Assembly: GCA_965243825.1 (NCBI GenBank)
Contig: CBDEVT010000001.1
Coordinates: 1-64,000 of the forward strand
From: JAJCYX01 sp965243825
Lineage (GTDB): Bacteria; Chloroflexota; Dehalococcoidia; Lucifugimonadales; Lucifugimonadaceae
Direction of reading: 5' to 3'
Length of the DNA stretch: 64,000 bases
The position numbers and the translations under genes are program-made. Within the stretch, counting starts at the first letter, position 1. Each line of letters opens with the position of its first letter. Positions 17,185 to 25,789 of the stretch are shown piece after piece. Below the pieces are notes generated by a model, which was not told where the DNA came from, did no database searches, and worked only from the letters and a program-made list of their open reading frames with translations.

Positions 17185-18141
17185 TCAGGCAGCGCGGGTT
17201 CGTCTACTGAAAAGCGCGAGAGCGGTCGCAAGTCGAGCGGGAACTTCCCATGATTGCCACGGCTTCTCGATGAAGTCCAGCAAAAGGGCTCTCCTGAGTC
17301 TTCTCCGGAGATCCGCCGGGTTCGAGCGAGAGGCGATGATCAGACCAAGTGACTGGTCAGGTCGCTCCTGGCACATCGCTTCAACGAGGTCGATTCCAAG
17401 GCGCCGCGGCATTGAGTAATCGAGTACAACGATATCTACATCCGTATCTATCGCGCCTCTGTGATTCGCTCTGATAACTCTGGCCTCGTGACCAAGTGAA
17501 ACTATCTGCTTCTCCACGACTCTACTCGTGTCGATGTCCGGTTCCAGGATCAGGATTTTTAACTCCGTGGTCTCTTGATTAGCCTTCACACCTTCAGTTC
17601 GATTCGGGCCGCCACCAAGCAAAGTGTGGACCCGAGCCACGAGTTCTGTCAGACCTGAACTCTTAAGTACAAACGCAGTGGCACCGGCGTCAATGGCTCT
17701 TCTTACTTCAGTCGATTGATCCAGTGCGCTGAACACTACGATTGGTATGGCTGACGTTCGCCTGATTCCCTTTATCGACAACCCAGCTGCGGACCAGATA
17801 GCCAGGGTGGCAATGGCACGGTTCACGTGATTAACCCAATCTGTGGCAGCACCCGCCGGAGACACAGTCAATGCTGCCTAGGTCAGGCCCGTTGCAACCA
17901 GGGCCGCAATGGCGGTGGCCTTCGTGTCCCAAACAAGAAGCGATAGGAAAATCACCGGTACATAGAGAAAGCCTATGGCTACGCCGGTCCGGAGATTGAT
18001 ATCGAGGAGCAGTATTCCTACAAGGGCGAGGGCAATCGTAAAGACGACGACGCGGCGAGAGTTGACCCGGAGTGGCAGGACTACGACGTGATGCTCAACG
18101 GGATCAATACGCTTCGAGTTTGACTGTGATGAGCCAGACAT
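17185..18141 (-). pseudogene. Decayed hybrid histidine kinase (membrane sensor fused to response-regulator remnants)
   Basis: Read on the minus strand, the frame begins with a four-helix membrane sensor of the type found in hybrid histidine kinases ('GVAIGFLYVPVIFLSLLVW'). It hits an in-frame TAG at 17878-17880 and continues in the same frame with the rest of that sensor ('HVNRAIATLAIWSAAGLS'). It then jumps straight into the second half of a receiver domain ('IKGIRRTSAIPIVVFSALDQ'), followed by a complete receiver with phospho-acceptor context 'DIVVLDYSMPRR'. The HisKA and ATPase domains are absent. A nonsense change plus an internal deletion is the simplest reading. The downstream part (TTG at 17871) could still be translated as a receiver-only protein. 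The N-terminal start is placed at ATG 18141. Confidence 0.7.
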
Positions 18142-18664
18142 ACCCGGAAGGTATCCGGAGCCGGTTTCAGGCGCATGAGTGTCACCCTGCGTCACATATA
18201 ACTGCCTGTACACCCGAGAAGAGCAGTTGAGACAGGTCCTTATCCGTGTTGAGCAACTCAAAGAACAGCCCGCCCTGAGATTCGCCAGTCGACGCTGGTT
18301 AAAGGAAACTCTCACCATCCAACCGTTCCAACGTCTTGCCTATTCCTTCAGAATCACCTTTACGGGCTGAGGGTGAGTAGCCACATTTTGTCGACTCACA
18401 TGACAAGGACTTTTCGTGCTCAGCCCAGTTCCCCTTCGTTCTCCATGCTTTTCAGGCATGCCACACTGTGCTAAAACAGGGCCGCGTTGCAGTGATTGGC
18501 TCCGGTTAAGAACACAATGGTTCAGTAAACAGCACCGGTGTCGTCAAAAGACGATGGTTGTTACTGGGCATTCGAAGTAAAGGCCAATCGATGCACCGAA
18601 AAGCGCGCACTGAGAATGCTTTGGGACGTAGGTGCTGCCAAAGCTCCTGAACACGGGGGATCAG
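18142..18664. other. Non-coding region upstream of the small membrane-protein cassette
   Basis: About 520 bases between the broken kinase (minus) and the 42-residue gene (plus). Open frames here have no ribosome site and poor composition. It probably contains the cassette promoter, but I cannot place a convincing -35/-10 pair. A short stem, CATGC-N7-GCATG, occurs near 18447-18463. Confidence 0.3.
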
Positions 18665-18793
18665 ATGGGACTTCCAAACTGGATGAAAATTGGCGACAAG
18701 GGCACGCTCGAAACCCTCGCCATATGGGGAATACCTCTTCTACTCGCACTTGGGTTGGCGTTCGCCGCCTGGGGATCAATCGATAGCAACTAG
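18665..18793 (+). CDS. 42-residue single-helix membrane protein
   Basis: ATG at 18665 follows a purine-rich GGGGGATCAG. The frame encodes MGLPNWMKIGDKGTLETLAI and then a strongly hydrophobic segment 'PLLLALGLAFAAWG', ending at TAG 18791-18793. The composition (a short amphipathic N-terminus, one membrane helix, a polar SIDSN tail) looks like a real small membrane protein. It lies 32 bases before the 103-residue gene, with which it is probably co-transcribed. No family is recognised. It may be a subunit or stabiliser of the multi-helix protein at the end of the cassette. Confidence 0.6.
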   Translation: MGLPNWMKIGDKGTLETLAIWGIPLLLALGLAFAAWGSIDSN

Positions 18794-18825
18794 CTTCAGC
18801 TGCATAGATTTGAGGAGGAACCCTG

Positions 18826-19137
18826 ATGGTAGATATGCCTGGGTTGAACCCGATTCCGAAAAATCTGAGAGAAAAATACGGCGGGATTGTTTCGTTGGAG
18901 CCAGCCCCATTTGATATGGGAATCTGTGGCTTTCTCACCTGGGCCACTGCGATCGCTGGCGCAACTGGCGCTGTGGCGGCACTCGCCTGGGCGTTGAGCG
19001 CTAACGACGGTCGAGTGTTTCTGAGTGAATCTTCGTTTCAGGATTCCAACGAGTTCAGAAACTCTCCAGGTTTCGAGTTCTCTGATCGAGAATTTCAGTT
19101 CGGCGGATCCGAAAGCATCAGTCCGGGGCTAAGGTGA
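18826..19137 (+). CDS. Small membrane protein of unknown function (103 residues)
   Basis: The start has an excellent ribosome site (AGGAGG, seven bases before ATG). The product has a polar N-terminus ('MVDMPGLNPIPKNLREKYGG'), one hydrophobic segment ('ICGFLTWATAIAGATGAVAA', about residues 33-57), and a C-terminal tail rich in Phe, Ser, Glu and Asp ('FEFSDREFQF'). Its stop overlaps the start of the next gene (TGATG). I do not recognise the family. Tight coupling to the five-repeat membrane protein suggests the two products act together. Confidence 0.75.
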   Translation: MVDMPGLNPIPKNLREKYGGIVSLEPAPFDMGICGFLTWATAIAGATGAVAALAWALSANDGRVFLSESSFQDSNEFRNSPGFEFSDREFQFGGSESISPGLR

Positions 19138-20543
19138 TGAGCGATTTCTGGAACAACAAGGTCGTACCTGCGCTCAACCATCCGGTGCTGGCTCTCCACG
19201 CAGCATTTTTCCTGGTACTTAACCTGGGTATGTTGAAGATTTTCACGTCGTTGATCTGGCAACGGCGAAGCGACATCGAATCCGACTTGCGGCTACTCGC
19301 CAGTGAACTGTCACTTGTCGTCTTCGTGATCGCACTGGTGGCCGGAGCGATGGCCGTCGTCTATCGCTTGCAGGGGAGGTCAGCGCCGGAAGCGCCAGAC
19401 GAAGAGTCGTTCGGCCAGAGGCTCAGGAGATGGAGTACTGATCCATTTTTCATGTTGACTGTTGGCATCTATGCAGTGGCCTTTCTTGGTTTGATCGCCA
19501 CACTGCTACTGATGTTGGAGGTCACCGGATTCGGTCCTGTATCCGTCTGGTCGTGGTGGGCAACCCGGCTGTTCTTCACACTCGTCGGAGTTCTGGTGCT
19601 GGTAGCGATTCGTGCTTTGGCTGACGTGGTCGGAGAACCCGCCCTCGATGATTCTTCTCCGACCAACACCGTCTCTGCCAGTGACGCCGAAGTGGAGAAT
19701 CAGGCACCTTCGAGCAGTGAATCCGAAGAAAAGTCTGACTCTCCAACAGGACCAGGGTTGGCTGAAAGGCTGATATCCGGTATTTCAACCCCTCGGCAAC
19801 AACTCCACTACGGGGCAATCGCGGCCGCCTATCTCGGCCTGATCTTCCTGGTTCTGGACATGTGGAGCTGGAATGAACGGCGACCTGGCTTCATCTGGCA
19901 GAACTTCTTCTGGGAGTTGGCGATTGTAGTTGGTGGAGTCGGAGCAATCCTTCTGCTGGCTCGATTGGTGGAAGTAGCTTCTCATACAGAATCGGACGCC
20001 GCACCGGACAAGTCCCAAACTTTTGTCGCGCAGTTGGCATCGAGGATCAAGCATCCAGGAAATCTGAGTGTGGGAGTGCTGATCGCTATCGGATTAGCGG
20101 CAGGCGCCTTTGGTCTGATCAACATCTGGACTAGCAGAAACCAGGACGGAGTGGATTTCTGGTCCGAGGTGATGTGGACCATGCATCTGGTGATACCGGC
20201 GGTCATGTTCCCGGTGGTGTTGTGGTCGCTGTGGACGATTCTGAGATCAGCCGAGGCGAGAGCTTCAAGCAGCCTGTTGTTCGACCCCTATCGCTTAGCC
20301 GGACTTGCAATCATCGCAACCGCCTATGCCGGAATGATCGACTTCGTCTTCAGTGCCTGGGATGGCCGTGACAACGGACCAGCACGCATTTGGGATGTTG
20401 TTGGTGAAGACCTGTTCAATGTCGCTGCTCGGGTCGCAGTGTTTATTGTGCTGAGGGCCATTATTGCGGCTGTCGTACTCGGCGATAATCAGGTCCCTCA
20501 GGCTCAAACGAATGTGACTGAGGCAGCTGCCGAGTCAACTTAA
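19137..20543 (+). CDS. Polytopic membrane protein made of five two-helix repeats
   Basis: A 468-residue protein that I cannot assign to a named family. Five segments share one pattern: they begin with an acidic, His or Thr residue plus Pro, then a first hydrophobic helix, a Trp-containing loop often with Gly/Asp ('FIWQNFF', 'DFWSEVMW', 'RIWDVVGEDLF'), and a second helix ending near Leu/Arg. In numbering from the upstream GTG codon they begin at residues 16 (HP), 103 (DP), 219 (TP), 307 (HP) and 384 (DP). Ser/Glu-rich cytoplasmic-looking linkers lie between repeats 2 and 3. ATG 19137 overlaps the previous stop by one base; GTG at 19134 is the alternative. A perfect terminator follows at 20584. 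Confidence 0.8.
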   Translation: MSDFWNNKVVPALNHPVLALHAAFFLVLNLGMLKIFTSLIWQRRSDIESDLRLLASELSLVVFVIALVAGAMAVVYRLQGRSAPEAPDEESFGQRLRRWSTDPFFMLTVGIYAVAFLGLIATLLLMLEVTGFGPVSVWSWWATRLFFTLVGVLVLVAIRALADVVGEPALDDSSPTNTVSASDAEVENQAPSSSESEEKSDSPTGPGLAERLISGISTPRQQLHYGAIAAAYLGLIFLVLDMWSWNERRPGFIWQNFFWELAIVVGGVGAILLLARLVEVASHTESDAAPDKSQTFVAQLASRIKHPGNLSVGVLIAIGLAAGAFGLINIWTSRNQDGVDFWSEVMWTMHLVIPAVMFPVVLWSLWTILRSAEARASSSLLFDPYRLAGLAIIATAYAGMIDFVFSAWDGRDNGPARIWDVVGEDLFNVAARVAVFIVLRAIIAAVVLGDNQVPQAQTNVTEAAAEST

Positions 20544-20583
20544 GCTTGCCTGTGCCTCAGGCACTGACCATAAGATTTTCGCT

Positions 20584-20615
20584 AAGAAAGCCCGCCTGAA
20601 TTGGCGGGCTTTCTT
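20584..20615 (+). terminator. Strong intrinsic terminator
   Basis: A perfect 13-bp stem (AAGAAAGCCCGCC / GGCGGGCTTTCTT) with loop TGAATT lies 40 bases after the five-repeat gene. The A-rich and T-rich flanks are part of the stem, so it should also work on the opposite strand. It closes the small membrane-protein cassette. Confidence 0.9.
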
Positions 20616-20886
20616 ATATGTGTCGGCACAAAAAAACGAACGTCGATACCGGTTCATGATTGCTGACCGCAGCTCTGCCTCGTCGGGACACCGCCACGCC
20701 TCGCAAGCCGATTTTGCTTCGTTAACGTCCATCTGTTCGGACCAGTTTTATTTTCCACACGCTCTGCCAACCGGCTCCGGCCCGCATGCAACCGCCGGCC
20801 GACGGCAATGGCAGTAGTTTTTGGTGAGGGACTGTTCTTACATTCGTCGTTTTGCGGCGAGCAAGTTATTTGGTAGGGAGAGTTCC

Positions 20887-22371
20887 TTGAACAGAAAACT
20901 ACTTCTTTCTCTCGCCCTTACGGTCTCTGTCCTCGGCACACTCTTCGTTAGCCCGGTCGTGGCGCGAGGTGACGGGGGATTCGGCAACGGGCACGGTTAC
21001 GGATACGGCTACGGATACGGCGGCGACGGCAGATGTTTCGGTCTCACGCCAACAATAGTCGGTACTAAATTCTCTGAAGTTATTCACGGCACGCCAGGTG
21101 ACGATGTCATCCTCGCCCTTGGTGGAAGCGATCGCATATTCGCTGGTGCCGGTAACGACATCGTCTGTGCGGGATCTGGCGACGACACTGTTTTCGGTGG
21201 TCCGGGTAATGACACCGTTGACGGTAATAAGGGCGATGACGCCATCTTTGGCGGTCCCGGCAATGATCGAATGATCGGCGACAAAGGTCGTGACTGGCTG
21301 ATCGGCGCAGGCGGCAACGATGTCATCAAGGCTGGCAAGGGCAACGATGTCATTCAGGCCGGTCCCGGAAACGATGTCGCTCACGGCGACAAGGGTCACG
21401 ATGAAATCAACGGTGGTGCAGGTAACGACCAGCTCATCGGTGGGGACGGCAAGGACAAAATTCTTGGCGGTCCCGGTGACGACGAAATCTATGGCAACAA
21501 AGGACATGATGAAATCCACGGTGGCACCGGAAACGATGTGGTGAAAGCCGGCAAGGGCAACGACAAGGTGATGGTTGGTCCTGGCAACGACCGTGTGTTC
21601 GGTGAAGGTGGTCGTGATTACATCGTCGGCGGAGTCGGTAACGACCGCCTCTGGGGCGGCGACGGTAACGACGAGATCCACGGTGGACCGGGTGAAGACG
21701 AGATGCGCGGTAATGGCGGTAAAGACGTCATGACCGGTGGCGCTGGTAACGACCAGATTGACGGTGGTCCTGGCAAGGGTGAGCTTAACGGCGGCCCTGG
21801 TGACGACTACATCGTTGGTGGTGACAGCAAAGACCGCATCATCGGCGGTCCTGGTAACGACAAGATCCACGGAAACGCTGGAAATGACCGTATAGACGGG
21901 AACGCCGGGAACGACCACATCCGGGGTGATGATGGCAAAGACGAAATCAACGGTGGCCCGGGTAACGATGACCTGCATGGTGACGACGGGAACGACGAGA
22001 TCAACGGTGGCGCAGGTAACGACACGCTGAACGGCGGTGATGGTCGTGACCTGATCAACGCCGGACCTGGCAACGACCTGATGAATGGAAACGGCGGAAA
22101 CGACCGCATCATTGGCGGTGCCGGTGACGACAAGATCTTCGGTGGGCCTGGCAACGACCGCATCGACGGTAACGCCGGAAACGACGAGATCAAAGCTGAG
22201 AGTGGTCGGGATACTGTGACCGGCGGCGCTGGAAACGACAAGATCTTCGGTAACGAAGACCGTGACCGGCTGGAAGGTAACTCTGGAGACGACCTCCTGG
22301 ACGGTGGTCCAGCTCGTGACACCTGTGACGGTGGCGCAGGTAGCGACACACTCGTTAGCTGCGAGAACTAG
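20887..22371 (+). CDS. Secreted RTX-type calcium-binding repeat protein
   Basis: A 494-residue protein: a Sec-type signal peptide (MNRKLLLSLALTVSVLGTLF...), a GYGYGYGYGG motif at residues 37-46, then about 47 tandem nonapeptides of the RTX type (GGxGxDxIx), filling almost the whole protein and ending with a Cys pair ('TCDGG', 'LVSCEN'). Such repeats form calcium-filled parallel beta-rolls. TTG at 20887 with GGGAGAG upstream is chosen because it places the signal peptide at the N-terminus; an upstream TTG at 20821 adds 22 unlikely residues. There is no enzyme domain and no type I secretion partner nearby. A structural or surface-layer role fits the envelope locus. Confidence 0.85.
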   Translation: MNRKLLLSLALTVSVLGTLFVSPVVARGDGGFGNGHGYGYGYGYGGDGRCFGLTPTIVGTKFSEVIHGTPGDDVILALGGSDRIFAGAGNDIVCAGSGDDTVFGGPGNDTVDGNKGDDAIFGGPGNDRMIGDKGRDWLIGAGGNDVIKAGKGNDVIQAGPGNDVAHGDKGHDEINGGAGNDQLIGGDGKDKILGGPGDDEIYGNKGHDEIHGGTGNDVVKAGKGNDKVMVGPGNDRVFGEGGRDYIVGGVGNDRLWGGDGNDEIHGGPGEDEMRGNGGKDVMTGGAGNDQIDGGPGKGELNGGPGDDYIVGGDSKDRIIGGPGNDKIHGNAGNDRIDGNAGNDHIRGDDGKDEINGGPGNDDLHGDDGNDEINGGAGNDTLNGGDGRDLINAGPGNDLMNGNGGNDRIIGGAGDDKIFGGPGNDRIDGNAGNDEIKAESGRDTVTGGAGNDKIFGNEDRDRLEGNSGDDLLDGGPARDTCDGGAGSDTLVSCEN

Positions 22372-22407
22372 TCTCGGTAAGTAACAACCGTTAAGAGACG
22401 AAAACGG

Positions 22408-22439
22408 GGCGGCTGCGTGATTCTGATCACGCAGCCGCC
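22408..22439 (+). terminator. Strong intrinsic terminator after the RTX gene
   Basis: A perfect 14-bp stem (GGCGGCTGCGTGAT / ATCACGCAGCCGCC) with a TCTG loop, followed by TTCTATTTT. It ends the monocistronic RTX transcript, 37 bases after its stop codon. Confidence 0.92.
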
Positions 22440-22659
22440 TTCTATTTTGCCCTGATTCAGGTCGCAGACACTAAAAATCGCGGTTGAGTGACACACGAAC
22501 CCCACTCTTACAGTCACCCAAATCCTGAACATTCGATCGGCAAGCTAGATGGATCGAATCGACGCCAAGGGACTGACGAATTGCGCGTCTCAGATTTGTA
22601 AGTGAGGACGACGCGTAATGACCCGGCAATTCCGGACTTCGTTTTAGAGGTGTCAGAAC

Positions 22660-24051
22660 ATGGCGAGAATCACTGTCATTGGTGGCGGATACGTGGGCCT
22701 GGTTACATCGGCGTGCTTTGCTGAACTTGGTCATTCTGTCCGTTGCCTGGAGTCCGATCCTGAGAAGGTCTCGATGCTGAAGTCCGGGACCATGCCAATC
22801 CAGGAACCGGGACTTGCGGAAATTTGGGGCACACATGCCGTGTCAGGCAAGCTCTCCGTCACGGACAACCCGGTAGAGGCACTCTCTGCCACAGAGTTCA
22901 TCTACATCGCCGTTGGCACTCCGGAATCATCAGACGGCTCGGCAAACCTCGAGTATGTTGAAGCGGCTCTTGAAACCGCAATCAAATACTCGGATCTATC
23001 GCGAACCATCTGCGTGAAGAGCACGGTACCGCCAGGTACCTGTAGCGAACTGCAAGAGAAAGTCAGGTCCGTCACGGGAACAAATTCCGGTTGGACCGTA
23101 GTCTCGAACCCCGAGTTTCTTAGCCAGGGTCGTGCCGTCGAAGATTTTCTGAATCCTGATCGAGTCGTCGTCGGCTCAAGTGACGAGCGCGTTTCGTGGT
23201 CTGTTGCCGCTCTCTATTCGCAGCTGGACACCAGAATGGTAATTGTCGATTCGACTGCATCTGAACTGGTGAAGTATGCCTCCAACTCGTTCCTCGCTCT
23301 CAAGATCAGCTTCATCAACGAGATATCGCGGCTCTGTGAATTCAGCGGCACCGATATTGAACAGGTTGCTGCCGGTGTCGGTTTGGACAGCCGGATCGGT
23401 GAGAAGTTCTTGCAAGCAGGACTGGGCTGGGGTGGTAGTTGCTTTCCGAAGGATACAGCAGCGCTCGAGAGCTTCATGCAGTCAGCAGGGGTCGAATCCC
23501 ACATTGTCAGTGCTGCAAGGACAGTCAATGCACAGCAGGTCAGCCACGTAGTTGAGAAGGTCCAACAGATGGCACCTGCTGACGATGGCGCCTCGGTCGC
23601 CGTACTCGGCCTGACGTTCAAAGACGGCACAGACGACTTACGCGGCAGCCAGGCAATTCCGATGATTAAGCAGCTACTTGCTGCCGGTTACGAGGTACGG
23701 GCTTTCGACCCGGTCAAACCGAAGCTCGGTGATGACCTGGCTGATCAGATCACTATGTGTGATTCCGCCCAAGAGGCCGTGTTCGGAGCAATCGCCACGG
23801 TTCTCACAACGGCATGGCCTGAAATCGTGGATCTCGATTACAGCGAACTCGGCAATTCGATGCGCAACAAAGTGCTAATAGACACGCGCCGGGCGCTAGA
23901 TCCACAGACGATGGCTGACCTCGGCTTTCAATTCTTTAGACCCGGCGACGGACGTCTGGCGACAGCCTCAATTCCCGCGAGCACGCGTCAAGACGAGCCT
24001 TCATCTGAACACAATCTTGAGTTGCTTCCTCAGCCTATGGCAGCCGGCTAG
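22660..24051 (+). CDS. ugd: UDP-glucose 6-dehydrogenase
   Basis: Oxidises UDP-glucose to UDP-glucuronate with NAD, supplying uronic acid for surface polysaccharide. The N-terminal Rossmann motif is 'VIGGGYVGLVTSACFAELGH'. 'STVPPGT' and 'NPEFLSQGRAVEDFLNPDRVVVG' are family hallmarks. The catalytic Cys lies in 'GWGGSCFPKDT', and 'GLTFKDGTDDLRGSQA' marks the C-terminal domain. At 463 residues the length is slightly over the usual, with a short non-conserved tail. The start ATG has GAGG nine bases upstream. It sits between two secreted GY-motif proteins and just before the glycosyltransferase and rhamnose genes. Confidence 0.93.
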   Translation: MARITVIGGGYVGLVTSACFAELGHSVRCLESDPEKVSMLKSGTMPIQEPGLAEIWGTHAVSGKLSVTDNPVEALSATEFIYIAVGTPESSDGSANLEYVEAALETAIKYSDLSRTICVKSTVPPGTCSELQEKVRSVTGTNSGWTVVSNPEFLSQGRAVEDFLNPDRVVVGSSDERVSWSVAALYSQLDTRMVIVDSTASELVKYASNSFLALKISFINEISRLCEFSGTDIEQVAAGVGLDSRIGEKFLQAGLGWGGSCFPKDTAALESFMQSAGVESHIVSAARTVNAQQVSHVVEKVQQMAPADDGASVAVLGLTFKDGTDDLRGSQAIPMIKQLLAAGYEVRAFDPVKPKLGDDLADQITMCDSAQEAVFGAIATVLTTAWPEIVDLDYSELGNSMRNKVLIDTRRALDPQTMADLGFQFFRPGDGRLATASIPASTRQDEPSSEHNLELLPQPMAAG

Positions 24052-24107
24052 GACAGCTCGAAACAGATCCGCTTTTAATAAGCCCCGAGTGACGACAGGA
24101 TACGAAA

Positions 24108-24611
24108 TTGGACAGGAAAGCAATATTTACAGCACTGGTAGTAGGCGCGGTGATGGGAACCGTCATCATCTGGCCGGCTATGGCATCTGCTGGAAGTGGC
24201 AACGGTTTGGGCTATGGCTACGGCTATGGCTACGGAGGCGAAAACACTCGCCCTGGCTGGGGCTTCGGAGACAAAAACCACGAACACACTGGCCCTCCTG
24301 GTCTTCTGAAGAAGGGATTCACACCCCCGGGGCTTGAGAAGCGGTTTGGCCAAGCGGACGAATCCGACGAGGAACAGCAGTCCAGCAACTCGGAAAACGT
24401 AGAAGTCGGCAACGAGCAAAAGAGCGAGAGCGCACCGGAAGGATTCATCCCTCCTGGACTGGCCAAAAAGAACAAGAGCTCGGTTGATGGCGGAGAAGAA
24501 CCCGAAAACCGAAAAAAAGGCAAGCAAAAAGGCAAAGGTAAAAGCAAAGGGAAAGCTAAAGGCAAATCAGGTGACTTCGTTCCGCCTGGTCAGGCCAAAA
24601 AGAGAGGCTAG
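24108..24611 (+). CDS. Secreted basic protein with GYGYGYGYGG motif and PPG-Lys repeats
   Basis: A 167-residue protein starting at TTG 24108 with ACAGGA upstream. It has a signal peptide (MDRKAIFTALVVGAVMG...), then GYGYGYGYGG at residues 35-44, the same motif at almost the same place as in the RTX protein. Four copies of a PPG-based unit follow: PPGLLKK, PPGLEKR, PPGLAKK and PPGQAKK, the last at the C-terminus. A highly charged segment separates them ('KGKQKGKGKSKGKAKGK'). No enzyme domain is seen. It may bind acidic polysaccharide or the RTX protein; both ideas are inference from charge and motif sharing. Confidence 0.75.
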   Translation: MDRKAIFTALVVGAVMGTVIIWPAMASAGSGNGLGYGYGYGYGGENTRPGWGFGDKNHEHTGPPGLLKKGFTPPGLEKRFGQADESDEEQQSSNSENVEVGNEQKSESAPEGFIPPGLAKKNKSSVDGGEEPENRKKGKQKGKGKSKGKAKGKSGDFVPPGQAKKRG

Positions 24612-24663
24612 CCAACCTGACGGTTTGTAACGCACCAGCATCGCATGTTTTCGGAGACCATCA

Positions 24664-25731
24664 ATGCAACAGAGACAGGTAATAGATTTCGACGACTACA
24701 AACAGCCGGTCGCTCCGGTAGAGAACAGGACGATTCCGTTCTCGCCCGAGCAGGCTCAGACGATAGACGATCCGGCAGGCAAGACGCTTGTGGTGACGAT
24801 CCCGGCGTTAAACGAAGAGGACACCATTGGTGGCGTCGTACAGTCAATCCCTCGCCAGATGGAAGGAATTGCCGAAGTTAAAGTCCTCGTCATCTCTGAC
24901 GGCTCCACCGACCGCACCGAGGAGATTGCCCTCGAGGCAGGCGCAGATTCTGTTTTTCGATTTGCTCGTAGACAGGGACTCGCCAAGGTCTACAAGACTG
25001 CACTGGCTGAGGCCCTGAAGATGGGTGCCGATGTCATTGTCAACATCGATGCGGACGGTCAGTACGTTTCGGACGAGATGCACATGCTGGTTAGTCCGAT
25101 CATCTCGGAAGAAGCCGATGTTGTGATGGGTTCACGATTGGCTGGTCGCATCGAATCCATGCCTAAGTCGAAGCGCGTTGGCAACCAGTTCGGAACCTGG
25201 GTGGTAAAGAAGCTTTCAGGCGTGCCAATCACAGATGCCCACACTGGATATCGTGCACTTAGTCGACACGCAGCACTTTCAATGAACGTGCTGTCGCAAT
25301 ACACCTACACGCAGGAGACGATTCTGCAGGCAGGCTTCAAGAAGCTACAGGTGTTGGAAGTACCGATCACGTTCAACAAACGAACAGCCGGTGAGTCTCG
25401 ACTTGTTAGCAGCTTCTTCAGCTACGGCAAGAAGGCTGCCTTCACAGTCGGCAAGATGGTCGGTTCTCAGCATGCACTCGGCTACATGATGGTCTTCGGC
25501 ATGCTGTCTATGCTCATCGGTGTCGGGTTTGGGGCGAGGGTGCTTATTCACTTCGCCCTGACCGGACAGATAGACCCTGTTCTCCCATCAGCAATCATCG
25601 CCGGGTTCGGTTTCGTCTTCGGACTCCAGCTAGTCGCCCTGGGGCTAGTAGCGGGACTGGCAACTGACAACCGAACTCTTATCGAAGACGCTCTCTACGT
25701 GCTAAAGGATCAAAAAGGCGAGGCTGAATAG
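24664..25731 (+). CDS. Family 2 glycosyltransferase, polyprenol-phosphate sugar synthase-like, with C-terminal helices
   Basis: A GT-A fold enzyme: 'VVTIPALNEEDTIGGVVQSI' at the start of the domain, 'SDGSTDRTEEIA', and 'NIDADGQY' carrying the metal-binding Asp-x-Asp. Two hydrophobic segments near the C-terminus (about residues 275-300 and 310-335) tether it to the membrane. The layout resembles DPM1/GtrB-type enzymes that move a sugar from a nucleotide donor to a polyprenyl phosphate; the GT-C proteins downstream could use such a donor. A ribosome site GGAG lies seven bases before ATG. The donor sugar is not predictable. Confidence 0.88.
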   Translation: MQQRQVIDFDDYKQPVAPVENRTIPFSPEQAQTIDDPAGKTLVVTIPALNEEDTIGGVVQSIPRQMEGIAEVKVLVISDGSTDRTEEIALEAGADSVFRFARRQGLAKVYKTALAEALKMGADVIVNIDADGQYVSDEMHMLVSPIISEEADVVMGSRLAGRIESMPKSKRVGNQFGTWVVKKLSGVPITDAHTGYRALSRHAALSMNVLSQYTYTQETILQAGFKKLQVLEVPITFNKRTAGESRLVSSFFSYGKKAAFTVGKMVGSQHALGYMMVFGMLSMLIGVGFGARVLIHFALTGQIDPVLPSAIIAGFGFVFGLQLVALGLVAGLATDNRTLIEDALYVLKDQKGEAE

Positions 25732-25789
25732 CGCTCATTTGATCGCGCAAGCCCCTTTCAAATATCGAAATCCAAGAAAGCGAATCAAG

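Noticed and set aside
20899..21978. Open frame of 359 codons on the minus strand
   Set aside because: It is the antisense shadow of the RTX repeats; its Val/Thr/Asp-rich periodic sequence simply mirrors the repeat codons, and it has no ribosome site.
20887..22371. CRISPR-like regular repeats at DNA level
   Set aside because: The regular DNA pattern is the codon echo of protein nonapeptide repeats in one long reading frame; there are no unique spacers.
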